A stretch of DNA of 64,000 nt from NCBI GenBank assembly GCA_045652245.1, contig JAZRTY010000034.1, forward strand, positions 33,756 to 97,755. The letters are read 5' to 3'. This document shows positions 1 to 7,148 of this stretch, one piece after another. The stretch is from SIG622 sp045652245. Its GTDB lineage: Bacteria > Bacillota > Clostridia > Oscillospirales > CAG-382. A program made the position numbers and the translations under genes. Under the pieces are notes generated by a model. It was not told where the DNA came from. It did no database searches and saw only the letters and a program-made list of their open reading frames with translations. How positions within the stretch are numbered: the first letter of the stretch is position 1; every line of letters begins with the position of its first letter.

Positions 1-135
1 GATTACGATGCCTGAAAATAACATAAGAATGAAAAATAAGCTTTTAGAGCGCATTACGACCTCCGACATACAATTTTTACCATAATCAATATTACACTAA
101 AAGAGAAAAATTGTCAATAAATTTTCTATCGGTTA

Positions 136-164
136 TTGAAATTTCACACAGGTTGTAGTATAAT
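136..164 (+). promoter_or_regulatory. Sigma-A-type promoter for the lipid kinase gene
   Basis: TTGAAA at 136-141 and TATAAT at 159-164 are separated by 17 bp. The start codon follows 36 bp downstream. Bases 1-135 show no gene that I can support. Confidence 0.75.
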
Positions 165-200
165 GATTTTGTAATTACTAAAATACAAAAAGGAGACGTT

Positions 201-1106
201 ATGAAAACTCTTCTTATTTTAAATCCGAATGCCGGAAGCGGCGACCTTGGAAGAAACGCTCACTCAATTATAAATAAATTCAATTCGCTTGGAATAAAAA
301 CCGAGGTTTTACTTACTACAGGCAGCGGTGATGCGACGCAATATGTTGAAAAGTACGGCACCGGCAGGAAGCTTATCGTCTGCGCCGGTGGCGACGGGAC
401 ACTCAATGAAACGGTAAACGGACTCATGAAAATACCAAAGTCTGAACGCCCGAGTCTCGGATATATCCCCTTTGGTACTACCAATGACTTTGCTCGAAGT
501 ATGAATATTCCCGGCAATTACAGTGACGCAATCGAGAATATTGCTTACGGTGAACCACACCCTTATGATATCGGCAGTTTTAACGGAAGATATTTTGTAT
601 ATGTCGCAACCTTCGGTGCGTTTTCTGAAAGCTCGTATGCGACAAGCCAGGACCTTAAGCGAATTTTAGGTCATACTGCGTACCTTTTTGAGGGTATAAA
701 GGAGCTTCCGACGATAAAACCTCATCACATGAGATTTGAATTTTCGGATGGTGAGATTCTTGAGGGTGATTATGCCTTTGGTGCTATCAGCAATTCCCGT
801 TCCTACGGTGGTGTTATAAAGCTCTCAAAGCTCGGAGTTGACACCTCCGACGGACTTTTCGAAATGACCCTTATAAAGCTTCCTAAGGATTTATATCAGG
901 CAGGCAAGGTTGCTTATTCTTTAGGCAGTGGCGACTATGATCCAAGTCTTATCACCTTTGAAAGATTTTCCTCCTGCCGTGTTATTACCGGTTCACAGGA
1001 CCTTAAGTGGTCGGTTGACGGTGAAAAAGGAATTGCCTCAGATATAATCGAAATTTCAAACATACCGAAGGCAATCAACATTATAACTAAAAAGGAGAAA
1101 AAATGA
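201..1106 (+). CDS. Diacylglycerol kinase-family lipid kinase (YegS/BmrU type)
   Basis: A cytosolic or membrane-peripheral lipid kinase of the DAGK catalytic-domain family, which uses ATP to phosphorylate diacylglycerol or a related lipid. The N-terminal half carries the family signatures: NPNAGSG at residues 8-14, the nucleotide-binding GGDGTLNE at 63-70 and GTTNDFAR at 92-99. The 301-residue length is normal. An AAGGAG ribosome binding site precedes ATG 201. The stop overlaps the start of the next gene by 4 bp (ATGA), so the two are probably translationally coupled. The exact lipid substrate (diacylglycerol recycling from lipoteichoic acid synthesis, or another lipid) cannot be read from sequence. 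Confidence 0.88.
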   Translation: MKTLLILNPNAGSGDLGRNAHSIINKFNSLGIKTEVLLTTGSGDATQYVEKYGTGRKLIVCAGGDGTLNETVNGLMKIPKSERPSLGYIPFGTTNDFARSMNIPGNYSDAIENIAYGEPHPYDIGSFNGRYFVYVATFGAFSESSYATSQDLKRILGHTAYLFEGIKELPTIKPHHMRFEFSDGEILEGDYAFGAISNSRSYGGVIKLSKLGVDTSDGLFEMTLIKLPKDLYQAGKVAYSLGSGDYDPSLITFERFSSCRVITGSQDLKWSVDGEKGIASDIIEISNIPKAINIITKKEKK

Positions 1107-2032
1107 TTGAATTTTTTCTGAAAACACCTCTGCTGCAATTCCTGCTTATAACTGCGGTTGCCCTTTTTTCTTGTACAAAGACTACACTTCAGAGCCATTC
1201 AAGCAGAAAATTTATCAGAAGCTTTGTCGACAGTCTTTATTTTAACTTTATCTTTTTTATTTTCGTATCCCTCTCGCTGTTATTCTTTTTCCCAATGGCA
1301 AGTCCTACTCCGGTAATGGTATTTTCCGGACTTATTATGAGCATTACAACAATTTTATATCAGGTTTCATATTCGGTTGCGTTGACGAATGGTCCTGTTT
1401 CACTTACAGCCATAATTGTAAATTTCAACACCCTGATTACGACTCTGCTGAGCATTATTGTTTTTCGTGAAAATGTATACCTTTCTCACATTTTCGGAAT
1501 AATTCTACTTACTCTGTCGATAGTTCTTTGCAGAAAGAATAAAAAGGAAGAAAACAAAGCAAAAAGCGCCCTTTGGTTTGTATTTACGATAATTACTATG
1601 CTTTCCTGTGGTATCGGAAGTTTTCTTCAGAAGTTGTATGCCGTGAATATCGGAGCAAAAATTGAAAATTCTACAAATACATTTTTGCTTTTTATGTATA
1701 TTTTCAGTGCGGTTTTCGCATACTTGATTTATCTTTTTTGGGGCAAAAAAAGTAAGAAAAAGCGCTCATTTTCTCTGAGGTCAAGCGCTCCGGTCTATGC
1801 TCTTGCACTGGGAATTTGTCTTGCAATATTCCAGAAGCTGAATATTGAATGTATGAAAAGCCTTGACGGCAGCTTTTTCTTTCCGACTTATGCCGGGATT
1901 CAATCGGTATTTGTCTGTATTACGGGTATAGCTTTCTTCGGTGACAGACTTTCAAAAAAGCAATCGGCAGGTCTTTTGCTTGGAGTTTTTTCGATTATCT
2001 TTATGAATTGTAAATTTTTAGTTTTACTTTAG
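1103..2032 (+). CDS. EamA/DMT-superfamily membrane transporter
   Basis: A 309-residue, very hydrophobic protein with about ten predicted membrane spans and a basic cytoplasmic loop in the middle (KKSKKKR around residue 215). This is the two-times-five-helix layout of drug/metabolite transporters. Two half-repeats are visible, each ending in a short charged stretch (for example FRENV in the first and FGDRLSKK in the second), as in EamA proteins. The substrate is unknown. It overlaps the lipid kinase by 4 bp and has its own GGAG site, so it is the second gene of a two-gene operon. There is no strong terminator before the serS promoter. Confidence 0.75.
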   Translation: MIEFFLKTPLLQFLLITAVALFSCTKTTLQSHSSRKFIRSFVDSLYFNFIFFIFVSLSLLFFFPMASPTPVMVFSGLIMSITTILYQVSYSVALTNGPVSLTAIIVNFNTLITTLLSIIVFRENVYLSHIFGIILLTLSIVLCRKNKKEENKAKSALWFVFTIITMLSCGIGSFLQKLYAVNIGAKIENSTNTFLLFMYIFSAVFAYLIYLFWGKKSKKKRSFSLRSSAPVYALALGICLAIFQKLNIECMKSLDGSFFFPTYAGIQSVFVCITGIAFFGDRLSKKQSAGLLLGVFSIIFMNCKFLVLL

Positions 2033-2040
2033 AAAAAGAC

Positions 2041-2069
2041 TTGATTTTCTAAAAAAACTGTTGTATAAT
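2041..2069 (+). promoter_or_regulatory. Promoter of the serS T-box transcript
   Basis: TTGATT at 2041-2046, a 17-bp spacer and TATAAT at 2064-2069. Transcription would begin near 2076, at the start of the T-box leader. Confidence 0.75.
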
Positions 2070-2075
2070 AAATCT

Positions 2076-2290
2076 TGCTAAGATGAAAGAATATGTAAAG
2101 TTTCTTCTACAGAGAGTCTGTGTCGGGTGCAAACAGATGATGAGCTTTATTTTTCCACTTTCGGAGCATTGCGAGAAATCGCAGGGGGTGCCCCTTACAG
2201 CCATTTACGAGTGGTCGTATTCAAATACGGCAATTTGGGTGGCAACACGGAGTCTTTTCGTCCCATATTTATGGGTGAAAAGACTTTTTT
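2076..2290 (+). promoter_or_regulatory. T-box leader (tRNA-Ser sensing) upstream of serS
   Basis: A T-box riboswitch. Seen: an AGAGAG motif near the stem I apex (about 2111-2116) followed by a GGTGCAAA element. The antiterminator T-box bulge sequence GGGTGGCAACACGG is at 2237-2250. An intrinsic terminator follows directly, with stem AGTCTTTTC/GAAAAGACT and a U tract at 2251-2290. In the family, uncharged tRNA pairs with a specifier codon and with the bulge to stop termination. An AGC serine codon at 2143-2145 is a candidate specifier, but I could not fix the specifier loop by eye. A 70-codon open frame through this leader is a by-product and not a gene. Confidence 0.9.
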
Positions 2291-2331
2291 ATTAAGTTTT
2301 TAAATTTATTTTTATAATTTGGAGGTCAAAA

Positions 2332-3618
2332 ATGATTGACATTAAATTTCTACGCGAAAACCCCGATATTGTAAAACAAAACATCAAAAACAAATTCCAG
2401 GACTCAAAGCTTCCCCTTGTTGACGAGGTTATTGAGCTTGACGCAAAGTCAAGAAGTGTAAAGCTTGAGGCTGACGGACTTCGTGCCGAGAGAAACAAGT
2501 GCTCAAAGATGATTGGCGCACTTATGGGCCAAGGCAAGAAGGAAGAAGCCGAGGAAATGAAAAAGAAAGTGTCCGAACAGGCTGCACGTCTTGCCGAGTG
2601 CGAGGCTCTTGAGGCTGAATATTCCGAAAAAGTAACCAAGATTATGATGGTTATTCCTAACATAATCGACCCGTCTGTTCCGATTGGTAAAGACGACAGT
2701 GAAAATGTTGAGGTTGAAAAGTTCGGCGAACCTACAGTTCCTGATTTTGAAATTCCGTACCACACGGATATTATGGAAAGATTTGACGGTATCGACCTTG
2801 ACTCAGCACGCAGAGTTGCAGGTAACGGTTTCTATTATCTGATGGGCGATATTGCAAGACTTCATTCTGCAGTTATTTCCTATGCACGTGACTTTATGAT
2901 TGAAAGAGGCTTTACCTACTGTGTTCCCCCGTTTATGATAAGAGCCGATGTTGTTACAGGCGTGATGAGCTTTGCTGAAATGGAAGCCATGATGTACAAA
3001 ATCGAGGGTGAAGACCTTTATCTTATCGGTACCTCCGAGCATTCTATGATTGGTAAGTTTATTGACCAGATTATTCCCGAAGCGCAGCTTCCTCAGACTC
3101 TTACAAGCTACAGCCCCTGCTTCAGAAAGGAAAAGGGTGCTCACGGTATTGAGGAACGTGGTGTTTACAGAATTCATCAGTTTGAAAAGCAGGAAATGAT
3201 TGTTGTATGTAAGCCTGAGGAAAGCCCGATGTGGTTTAATAAGCTCTGGCAGAATACAGTTGACCTGTTCAGAAGTATGGACATTCCGGTTCGTACACTT
3301 GAGTGCTGTTCCGGTGACCTTGCAGACCTTAAGGTAAAATCTATTGACGTTGAGGCTTGGTCTCCCCGTCAGAAGAAGTATTTTGAGGTTGGTTCCTGCT
3401 CAAATCTTGGTGATGCTCAGGCAAGAAGACTTAAAATCCGTGTAAACGGCGAAGATGGTAAATATCTTGCCCACACACTTAACAATACAGTTGTAGCCCC
3501 CCCGAGAATGCTTATTGCTTTCCTTGAAAACAATCTTAACGCCGACGGTAGTGTTAATATTCCCGTAGCTCTCCGTCCTTATATGGGTGGAGCTGAGAAG
3601 ATTCTTCCGAAGAACTGA
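2332..3618 (+). CDS. serS: Serine--tRNA ligase
   Basis: Class II aminoacyl-tRNA synthetase that charges tRNA-Ser with serine. The N-terminal ~110 residues form the charged, helical tRNA-binding arm (rich in E, K and A, coiled-coil-like). The catalytic domain has motif 2 (FRKEKGAHG... near residue 265) and motif 3 near the C-terminus (NNTVVAPPRMLIAFLENN). The 428-residue length matches the family. ATG 2332 has a strong GGAGGT site. Regulation is by the T-box just upstream, so expression should rise when tRNA-Ser is uncharged. An intrinsic terminator follows about 85 bp downstream. Confidence 0.97.
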   Translation: MIDIKFLRENPDIVKQNIKNKFQDSKLPLVDEVIELDAKSRSVKLEADGLRAERNKCSKMIGALMGQGKKEEAEEMKKKVSEQAARLAECEALEAEYSEKVTKIMMVIPNIIDPSVPIGKDDSENVEVEKFGEPTVPDFEIPYHTDIMERFDGIDLDSARRVAGNGFYYLMGDIARLHSAVISYARDFMIERGFTYCVPPFMIRADVVTGVMSFAEMEAMMYKIEGEDLYLIGTSEHSMIGKFIDQIIPEAQLPQTLTSYSPCFRKEKGAHGIEERGVYRIHQFEKQEMIVVCKPEESPMWFNKLWQNTVDLFRSMDIPVRTLECCSGDLADLKVKSIDVEAWSPRQKKYFEVGSCSNLGDAQARRLKIRVNGEDGKYLAHTLNNTVVAPPRMLIAFLENNLNADGSVNIPVALRPYMGGAEKILPKN

Positions 3619-3700
3619 TTTGCTTTTTTTTGCAGGGCTGCTCGCCCTGTGCCCCGAAAGTTTCCGGAAAGAAAGCTTTGCAAAGAACTTAAAATTTTAA

Positions 3701-3732
3701 AAACCTTATGCTGAATAAGCATAAGGTTTTTT
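3701..3732 (+). terminator. Intrinsic terminator after serS
   Basis: AACCTTATGC pairs with GCATAAGGTT around a short loop, followed by a T run. The 80 bp between serS and this hairpin contain a second small GC-rich hairpin (GGGCTGCTCGCCC) without a T run. Confidence 0.8.
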
Positions 3733-3734
3733 GT

Positions 3735-4098
3735 TTAATAACACTTTTTACAAACACTATAACCCATACTAATTGCTTGGGATTTTGTTACCTCTGTTGG
3801 ATTTTTCATGTTACTGCAATTCGGGTTATCGTGATATTTTGAACCTTTTGAAGGTAACCATACAGTTTCCTCATTATTAATTAGTTAACTGACTTATCTC
3901 TTCATAGTTAGCATTATTTTCTGTATTCTTTTCGTTCTCAACTTCTTCTTTTTCTTGTATAAGTGTATTTTCAGTAAAATCTGAATACGAAACTGTTACA
4001 CGTTCATTTACATAATTTTCTATTTTTTTATCTAAAAACGAGTTGTACCCTAAAACAATCAAAACAATACAAAATAGGATAATAAAAAATTTTTTCAT
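3735..4098 (-). pseudogene. Frameshifted small membrane-anchored protein with a His/Cys C-terminal motif
   Basis: Reading in from ATG 4098 (good AGAGGT ribosome site) gives an N-terminal membrane anchor (MKKFFIILFCIVLIVLGY), an acidic Glu/Asn-rich linker and a stop at 3877-3879. The reverse-strand sequence continues in the +1 frame with a well-formed tail: VWLPSKGSKYH, then a cysteine five residues after the His, SNMKNP, a GY, and a final CKKCY before TAA at 3735-3737. From memory, such a tail recurs at the C-termini of small clostridial proteins; its H-x4-C and CxxC could bind a metal. Skipping a single T at about 3879 (in the AATTAATAATG run) joins the two frames into about 120 residues. 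I read this as a one-base frameshift, giving a pseudogene or sequence error. The tail has no start codon with a ribosome site of its own. Its function is unknown. Confidence 0.6.
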
Positions 4099-4137
4099 TT
4101 TTACCTCTCTTCATTTCATTGAAGTAATTGCATAGAC

Positions 4138-4174
4138 ATTATATCACATCGACAAAAATATACGCAAGTGCGTA
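4138..4174 (-). promoter_or_regulatory. Reverse promoter with a palindrome on the -35
   Basis: On the reverse strand, TTGCGT (4162-4167) and TATAAT (4138-4143) are 18 bp apart and drive the frameshifted gene ending at 4098. The perfect palindrome TACGCA-AG-TGCGTA at 4161-4174 covers the -35. It lies in the divergent gap before the XRE gene at 4221, which suggests an operator (inference). Confidence 0.5.
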
Positions 4175-4220
4175 CACGTTTAATTTAAAAATAATTTACA
4201 ATATCCCTGAGGTGAATAAA

Positions 4221-4463
4221 ATGGATATTAAAGATGTGATAGTAAACAGATTTATAAAATTATGTAAAAGCAAAAATATGACAATAAATGAACTTGCAAA
4301 TATTTCAGGTGTCACTCCCTCTACTGCTTACAGTATGATGGATAAGAATCGAAGAGATATTTCAATAAGAACTATTAAAAAATTTTGTGATGGATTGGAT
4401 ATTACGCTTGGTGAATTTTTTTCTACACCTGAATTTGATAGGCTTGAACAAGAAATAAAATAA
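4221..4463 (+). CDS. Small XRE-family helix-turn-helix regulator
   Basis: An 80-residue protein that is essentially one lambda-repressor/XRE-like DNA-binding domain. The helix-turn-helix lies around MTINELANISGVTPSTAYSM, followed by the usual ISIRTIKKFCDGLDITLGEFF helices. I place the start at ATG 4221, because CTGAGGTG is spaced correctly before it; the frame is open further upstream without a ribosome site. It is divergent from the frameshifted membrane gene, and a palindrome sits in the shared gap. It is followed after 34 bp by a second XRE gene. It probably represses its own or neighbouring promoters (inference). Confidence 0.82.
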   Translation: MDIKDVIVNRFIKLCKSKNMTINELANISGVTPSTAYSMMDKNRRDISIRTIKKFCDGLDITLGEFFSTPEFDRLEQEIK

Positions 4464-4497
4464 ATTCACGTATGTTAATACATCTAAGGAGTATTTT

Positions 4498-4704
4498 ATG
4501 CGTCTAAAGGATTTAAGAGAAGATAATGATTTTACACAGCAATATATTTCAGAATATCTGTGTATTAAACAAAACACTTACTCACAGTACGAAAACGGCA
4601 AAAGGCAAATACCACTTGAAGCGCTGATAAAACTAGCCAATCTTTATGATGTATCAATCGATTACATTGTTCGCAGAACGAATAATCCAAAACTTTATAA
4701 ATAA
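4498..4704 (+). CDS. Small XRE-family helix-turn-helix regulator (second)
   Basis: A 68-residue HTH_3-type protein, again only a DNA-binding domain. The recognition region is FTQQYISEYLCIKQNTYSQY, followed by ENGKRQIPLEALIKLANLYDVSIDYI, a textbook XRE ending. An AAGGAG site precedes ATG 4498. It shares a transcript with the XRE gene upstream and ends at an intrinsic terminator at 4710. The next promoter downstream carries a 10-bp inverted repeat on its -35 that could be a target for either protein (inference). There is no effector-binding domain. Confidence 0.85.
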   Translation: MRLKDLREDNDFTQQYISEYLCIKQNTYSQYENGKRQIPLEALIKLANLYDVSIDYIVRRTNNPKLYK

Positions 4705-4709
4705 ATTTT

Positions 4710-4739
4710 CCCTCTCAATGCCTGAGAGGGTTTTCTTTT
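4710..4739 (+). terminator. Intrinsic terminator after the XRE pair
   Basis: CCCTCTCA (4710-4717) pairs with TGAGAGGG (4723-4730), followed by TTTTCTTTT. Confidence 0.85.
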
Positions 4740-4783
4740 GGAAATTTATTGAATATTTCCTTGATAAAATGTTAAAAAACAAT

Positions 4784-4819
4784 ATATCTATTGCAGTTTT
4801 ACAATAGATATGTTATAAT
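4784..4819 (+). promoter_or_regulatory. Promoter overlapped by a 10-bp inverted repeat
   Basis: TTGCAG (4791-4796), a 17-bp spacer and TATAAT (4814-4819) form a good promoter for the glycosyltransferase-thyX-tmk run. The perfect inverted repeat ATATCTATTG (4784-4793) and CAATAGATAT (4802-4811), with an 8-bp spacer, covers the -35 and most of the spacer. A protein bound there should block RNA polymerase. The XRE genes immediately upstream are the obvious candidates (inference). Confidence 0.65.
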
Positions 4820-4885
4820 AATAAATTGATATAATATATAATAATTTGGTATTTTAGGCAAATAAATACATAAGAGGTTAAATTT

Positions 4886-5668
4886 ATGCAGAATATAGAA
4901 AAGGTAAATGTTCGTGGTGTATATTTTGACAAGGTAAATATGCAGGAAGCCGTTGAACGTGCTATGGGTTTTATTGCAAGTGACGGTTGCGATTATATCG
5001 TTACTCCCAATGCCGAAATAGTCCAGAGCTGCATTGAAAATCCCGAAAATTACGAAATTCTAAACAGCTCTTCTATGACAATTCCAGACGGAATTGGCGT
5101 AGTATATGCCGCAAAGATTCTCGGAACTCCCCTCAAAGGCAAGGTTGCAGGCTGTGAGCTTGCAGAGCATTTAGTGGAAAAAATTTCAAAAACAGGCGAC
5201 GGAATTTACTTTTTCGGTGGTGGTAAGGCGACAGAGGAAAAGCCTTGTATTGCAAAACAGGCTGCCGACAAGCTATGTGAAAAATATCCGGGACTTAATG
5301 TTTGTGGCTATCGTGACGGTTACTTCACAGATGCCGAAACTGATGCAATTATAGAAGAAATAAATAATAGTGGCGCAAAGCTTCTTTTTGTTTGTCTCGG
5401 TGCGCCAAAGCAGGAAAAGTGGATTTACAATAATCGTGAAAAGCTGAAGGTAAATCTTGCAATCGGTCTTGGTGGCAGTCTTGATGTCTTTTCGGGGAAT
5501 GTTAAGAGAGCACCGAAGTTCTTTATCAAGGCAAACCTTGAGTGGTTTTACAGACTTATCTGTATGCCCTCACGATTTGGAAGAATGATGAAGCTCCCGA
5601 AATTCCTGATTGGAGTTATACTTCACAAAAACAAAGACATACCAACTATTCAACATAAAGGAGAATAA
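4886..5668 (+). CDS. WecG/TagA/CpsF-family glycosyltransferase
   Basis: A GT26-type glycosyltransferase. Family members move N-acetylmannosamine(-uronate) onto a lipid-linked sugar during teichoic acid or surface polysaccharide synthesis, on the inner face of the membrane. Family signatures seen: the N-terminal V(T)PNAEIVQ region with a following TIPDGIGVVYAAK, the central GDGIYFFGG, and the C-terminal LGAPKQEKWI and GLGGSLDVFSGNVKRAP. The 260 residues are the normal size. AAGAGG precedes ATG 4886. thyX begins 3 bp after its stop, so they share a transcript. The exact acceptor is unknown. Confidence 0.9.
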   Translation: MQNIEKVNVRGVYFDKVNMQEAVERAMGFIASDGCDYIVTPNAEIVQSCIENPENYEILNSSSMTIPDGIGVVYAAKILGTPLKGKVAGCELAEHLVEKISKTGDGIYFFGGGKATEEKPCIAKQAADKLCEKYPGLNVCGYRDGYFTDAETDAIIEEINNSGAKLLFVCLGAPKQEKWIYNNREKLKVNLAIGLGGSLDVFSGNVKRAPKFFIKANLEWFYRLICMPSRFGRMMKLPKFLIGVILHKNKDIPTIQHKGE

Positions 5669-5671
5669 AAA

Positions 5672-6433
5672 ATGAAGGTTAAGCTACTTACGCATACTCC
5701 AAATCCCGAAATGACAATTGCAGCTGCTGCAAAGCTCTGCTACAGTGCTGTGGGCGTTGATGAAATCTGTGAAAAAATGACTCCTGAGAGCTGTGAAAAA
5801 TTTATAAATATGCTTATGAGCCTCGGTCACGAAAGCCCCGTTGAGCACGTTAGCTTTACCTTTGCAATTGATGGGGTTTCAAGGTCTCTTCTTGCTCAGC
5901 TCACTCGTCACAGAATTGCCTCCTACAGCGTTCAGAGTCAGAGATATGTAGGCAAAGAAAACTTTGAATTTGTTATGCCTCCCGAAATTGAGAAAATTCC
6001 GGAAGCTCGCGAGCTTTTTCTTAAAGCCATGGAGCAGGACAGAGAAATATACAAGCAGCTTGATGATATTCTTGCAAAGCATCATTTTGAAGCTATGACG
6101 GAGGAAGAAAAGAAAGACGAGAAAAAAGCCATGGGTGCTGCTGCAAAGAAGGCACACGAGGATGCTCGGTATGTTCTCTCAAATGCTTGTGATACAAAAA
6201 TAGTTATGACAATGAATATCCGTTCACTTTATAATTTCTTTTCGCTTCGCACCTGTAACAGAGCACAATGGGAAATCCGGAATCTCGCACGCCAGATGCT
6301 ACTTGAGTGTAAAAAGGTTTCCCCCATTCTCTTTGCAAAGGCAGGTCCTTCTTGTGTTAAAGGTAAATGTTCGGAGGGAGCTATGACCTGTGGAAAGATG
6401 CTTGAAGTAAGGAAGGAGCTTGGAGTCGAATGA
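5672..6433 (+). CDS. thyX: FAD-dependent thymidylate synthase ThyX
   Basis: Makes dTMP from dUMP, using methylene-tetrahydrofolate and reduced FAD. The diagnostic ThyX motif RHR-x7-SxRY is present at residues 79-92 (RHRIASYSVQSQRY). HESPVEH upstream and the NIRSLYNFFSLRTCNRAQWEIR block are also typical of the family. The 253 residues are the normal size. It overlaps the following thymidylate kinase by 4 bp (ATGA), which puts successive steps of dTTP synthesis in one transcript. No thyA is seen in the window. Confidence 0.97.
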   Translation: MKVKLLTHTPNPEMTIAAAAKLCYSAVGVDEICEKMTPESCEKFINMLMSLGHESPVEHVSFTFAIDGVSRSLLAQLTRHRIASYSVQSQRYVGKENFEFVMPPEIEKIPEARELFLKAMEQDREIYKQLDDILAKHHFEAMTEEEKKDEKKAMGAAAKKAHEDARYVLSNACDTKIVMTMNIRSLYNFFSLRTCNRAQWEIRNLARQMLLECKKVSPILFAKAGPSCVKGKCSEGAMTCGKMLEVRKELGVE

Positions 6434-7116
6434 GCCTTGTAATCGCAATAGACGGAACTGATGCATCAGGTAAAAAAACTCAGTCTGATATCCTTGCCGA
6501 GACTTTAAAAAACAAAGGTCTTAAGGTTGTTGAAATTTCCTTCCCCGATTACGACAGCGAATCAAGTACACTTGTAAAAATGTATCTCGGTGGTAAATTC
6601 GGTGAAAATCCCGATGACACAAACGCATATGCTGCCTCCTCATTCTTTGCTGTTGACAGATATGCAAGCTTTGTTACAAACTGGAAAAAAGATTATCTTG
6701 AAGATGGTACGGTCATAATACTTAACAGGTACACAACCTCAAATGCTGTTCATCAGATGTGTAAAATAGATAATGACGAAGAAAAAGATAAGTTTCTTGA
6801 CTGGCTTTACGATTATGAGTTTGTAAAGCTCGGACTCCCCGAGCCTGACCTTGTATTTTTCCTTGATATGCCACCTGAGTGTGCTCAGGAGTTACTTAAC
6901 GGAAGATGCGACAGTACAGGTGCAGTTAAAGATATACACGAAAAGGACACAGAGTATCTGCTTCGTGCTTACAATGCAGCAAACTACACCTGTACAAAGT
7001 GGAAATGGACAAAGGTCAGCTGTACAAAAGATAACGAAATACGTACTCGTGAAGATATTGCAAATGAGCTTCTGGCTATAACCGAGACGGCTTTAAAAAA
7101 TGCAAATATTATTTAA
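6430..7116 (+). CDS. tmk: Thymidylate kinase
   Basis: Phosphorylates dTMP to dTDP. The P-loop GTDASGKKT is at residues 9-17, and the LNRYTTSN motif (DR[YF] equivalent) binds the dTMP side. The C-terminal half differs from standard Tmk: the lid region carries extra sequence (CDSTGAVKDIHEKD) and the protein is 228 residues instead of about 210. It overlaps thyX by 4 bp, which strongly supports the role. It could belong to a divergent clostridial deoxynucleoside monophosphate kinase subgroup with the same function. Confidence 0.85.
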   Translation: MSLVIAIDGTDASGKKTQSDILAETLKNKGLKVVEISFPDYDSESSTLVKMYLGGKFGENPDDTNAYAASSFFAVDRYASFVTNWKKDYLEDGTVIILNRYTTSNAVHQMCKIDNDEEKDKFLDWLYDYEFVKLGLPEPDLVFFLDMPPECAQELLNGRCDSTGAVKDIHEKDTEYLLRAYNAANYTCTKWKWTKVSCTKDNEIRTREDIANELLAITETALKNANII

Positions 7117-7148
7117 TTAAAATACTTTTAAGTTCAAAGGAGTTAATT

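Noticed and set aside
2083..2295. A 70-codon open frame upstream of serS
   Set aside because: It lies entirely in the T-box leader and its terminator; it has no ribosome site or family resemblance.
3619..3700. GC-rich hairpin GGGCTGCTCGCCC after serS as a second regulatory RNA
   Set aside because: It is short, lacks a T run or any known motif, and is followed by the real terminator.
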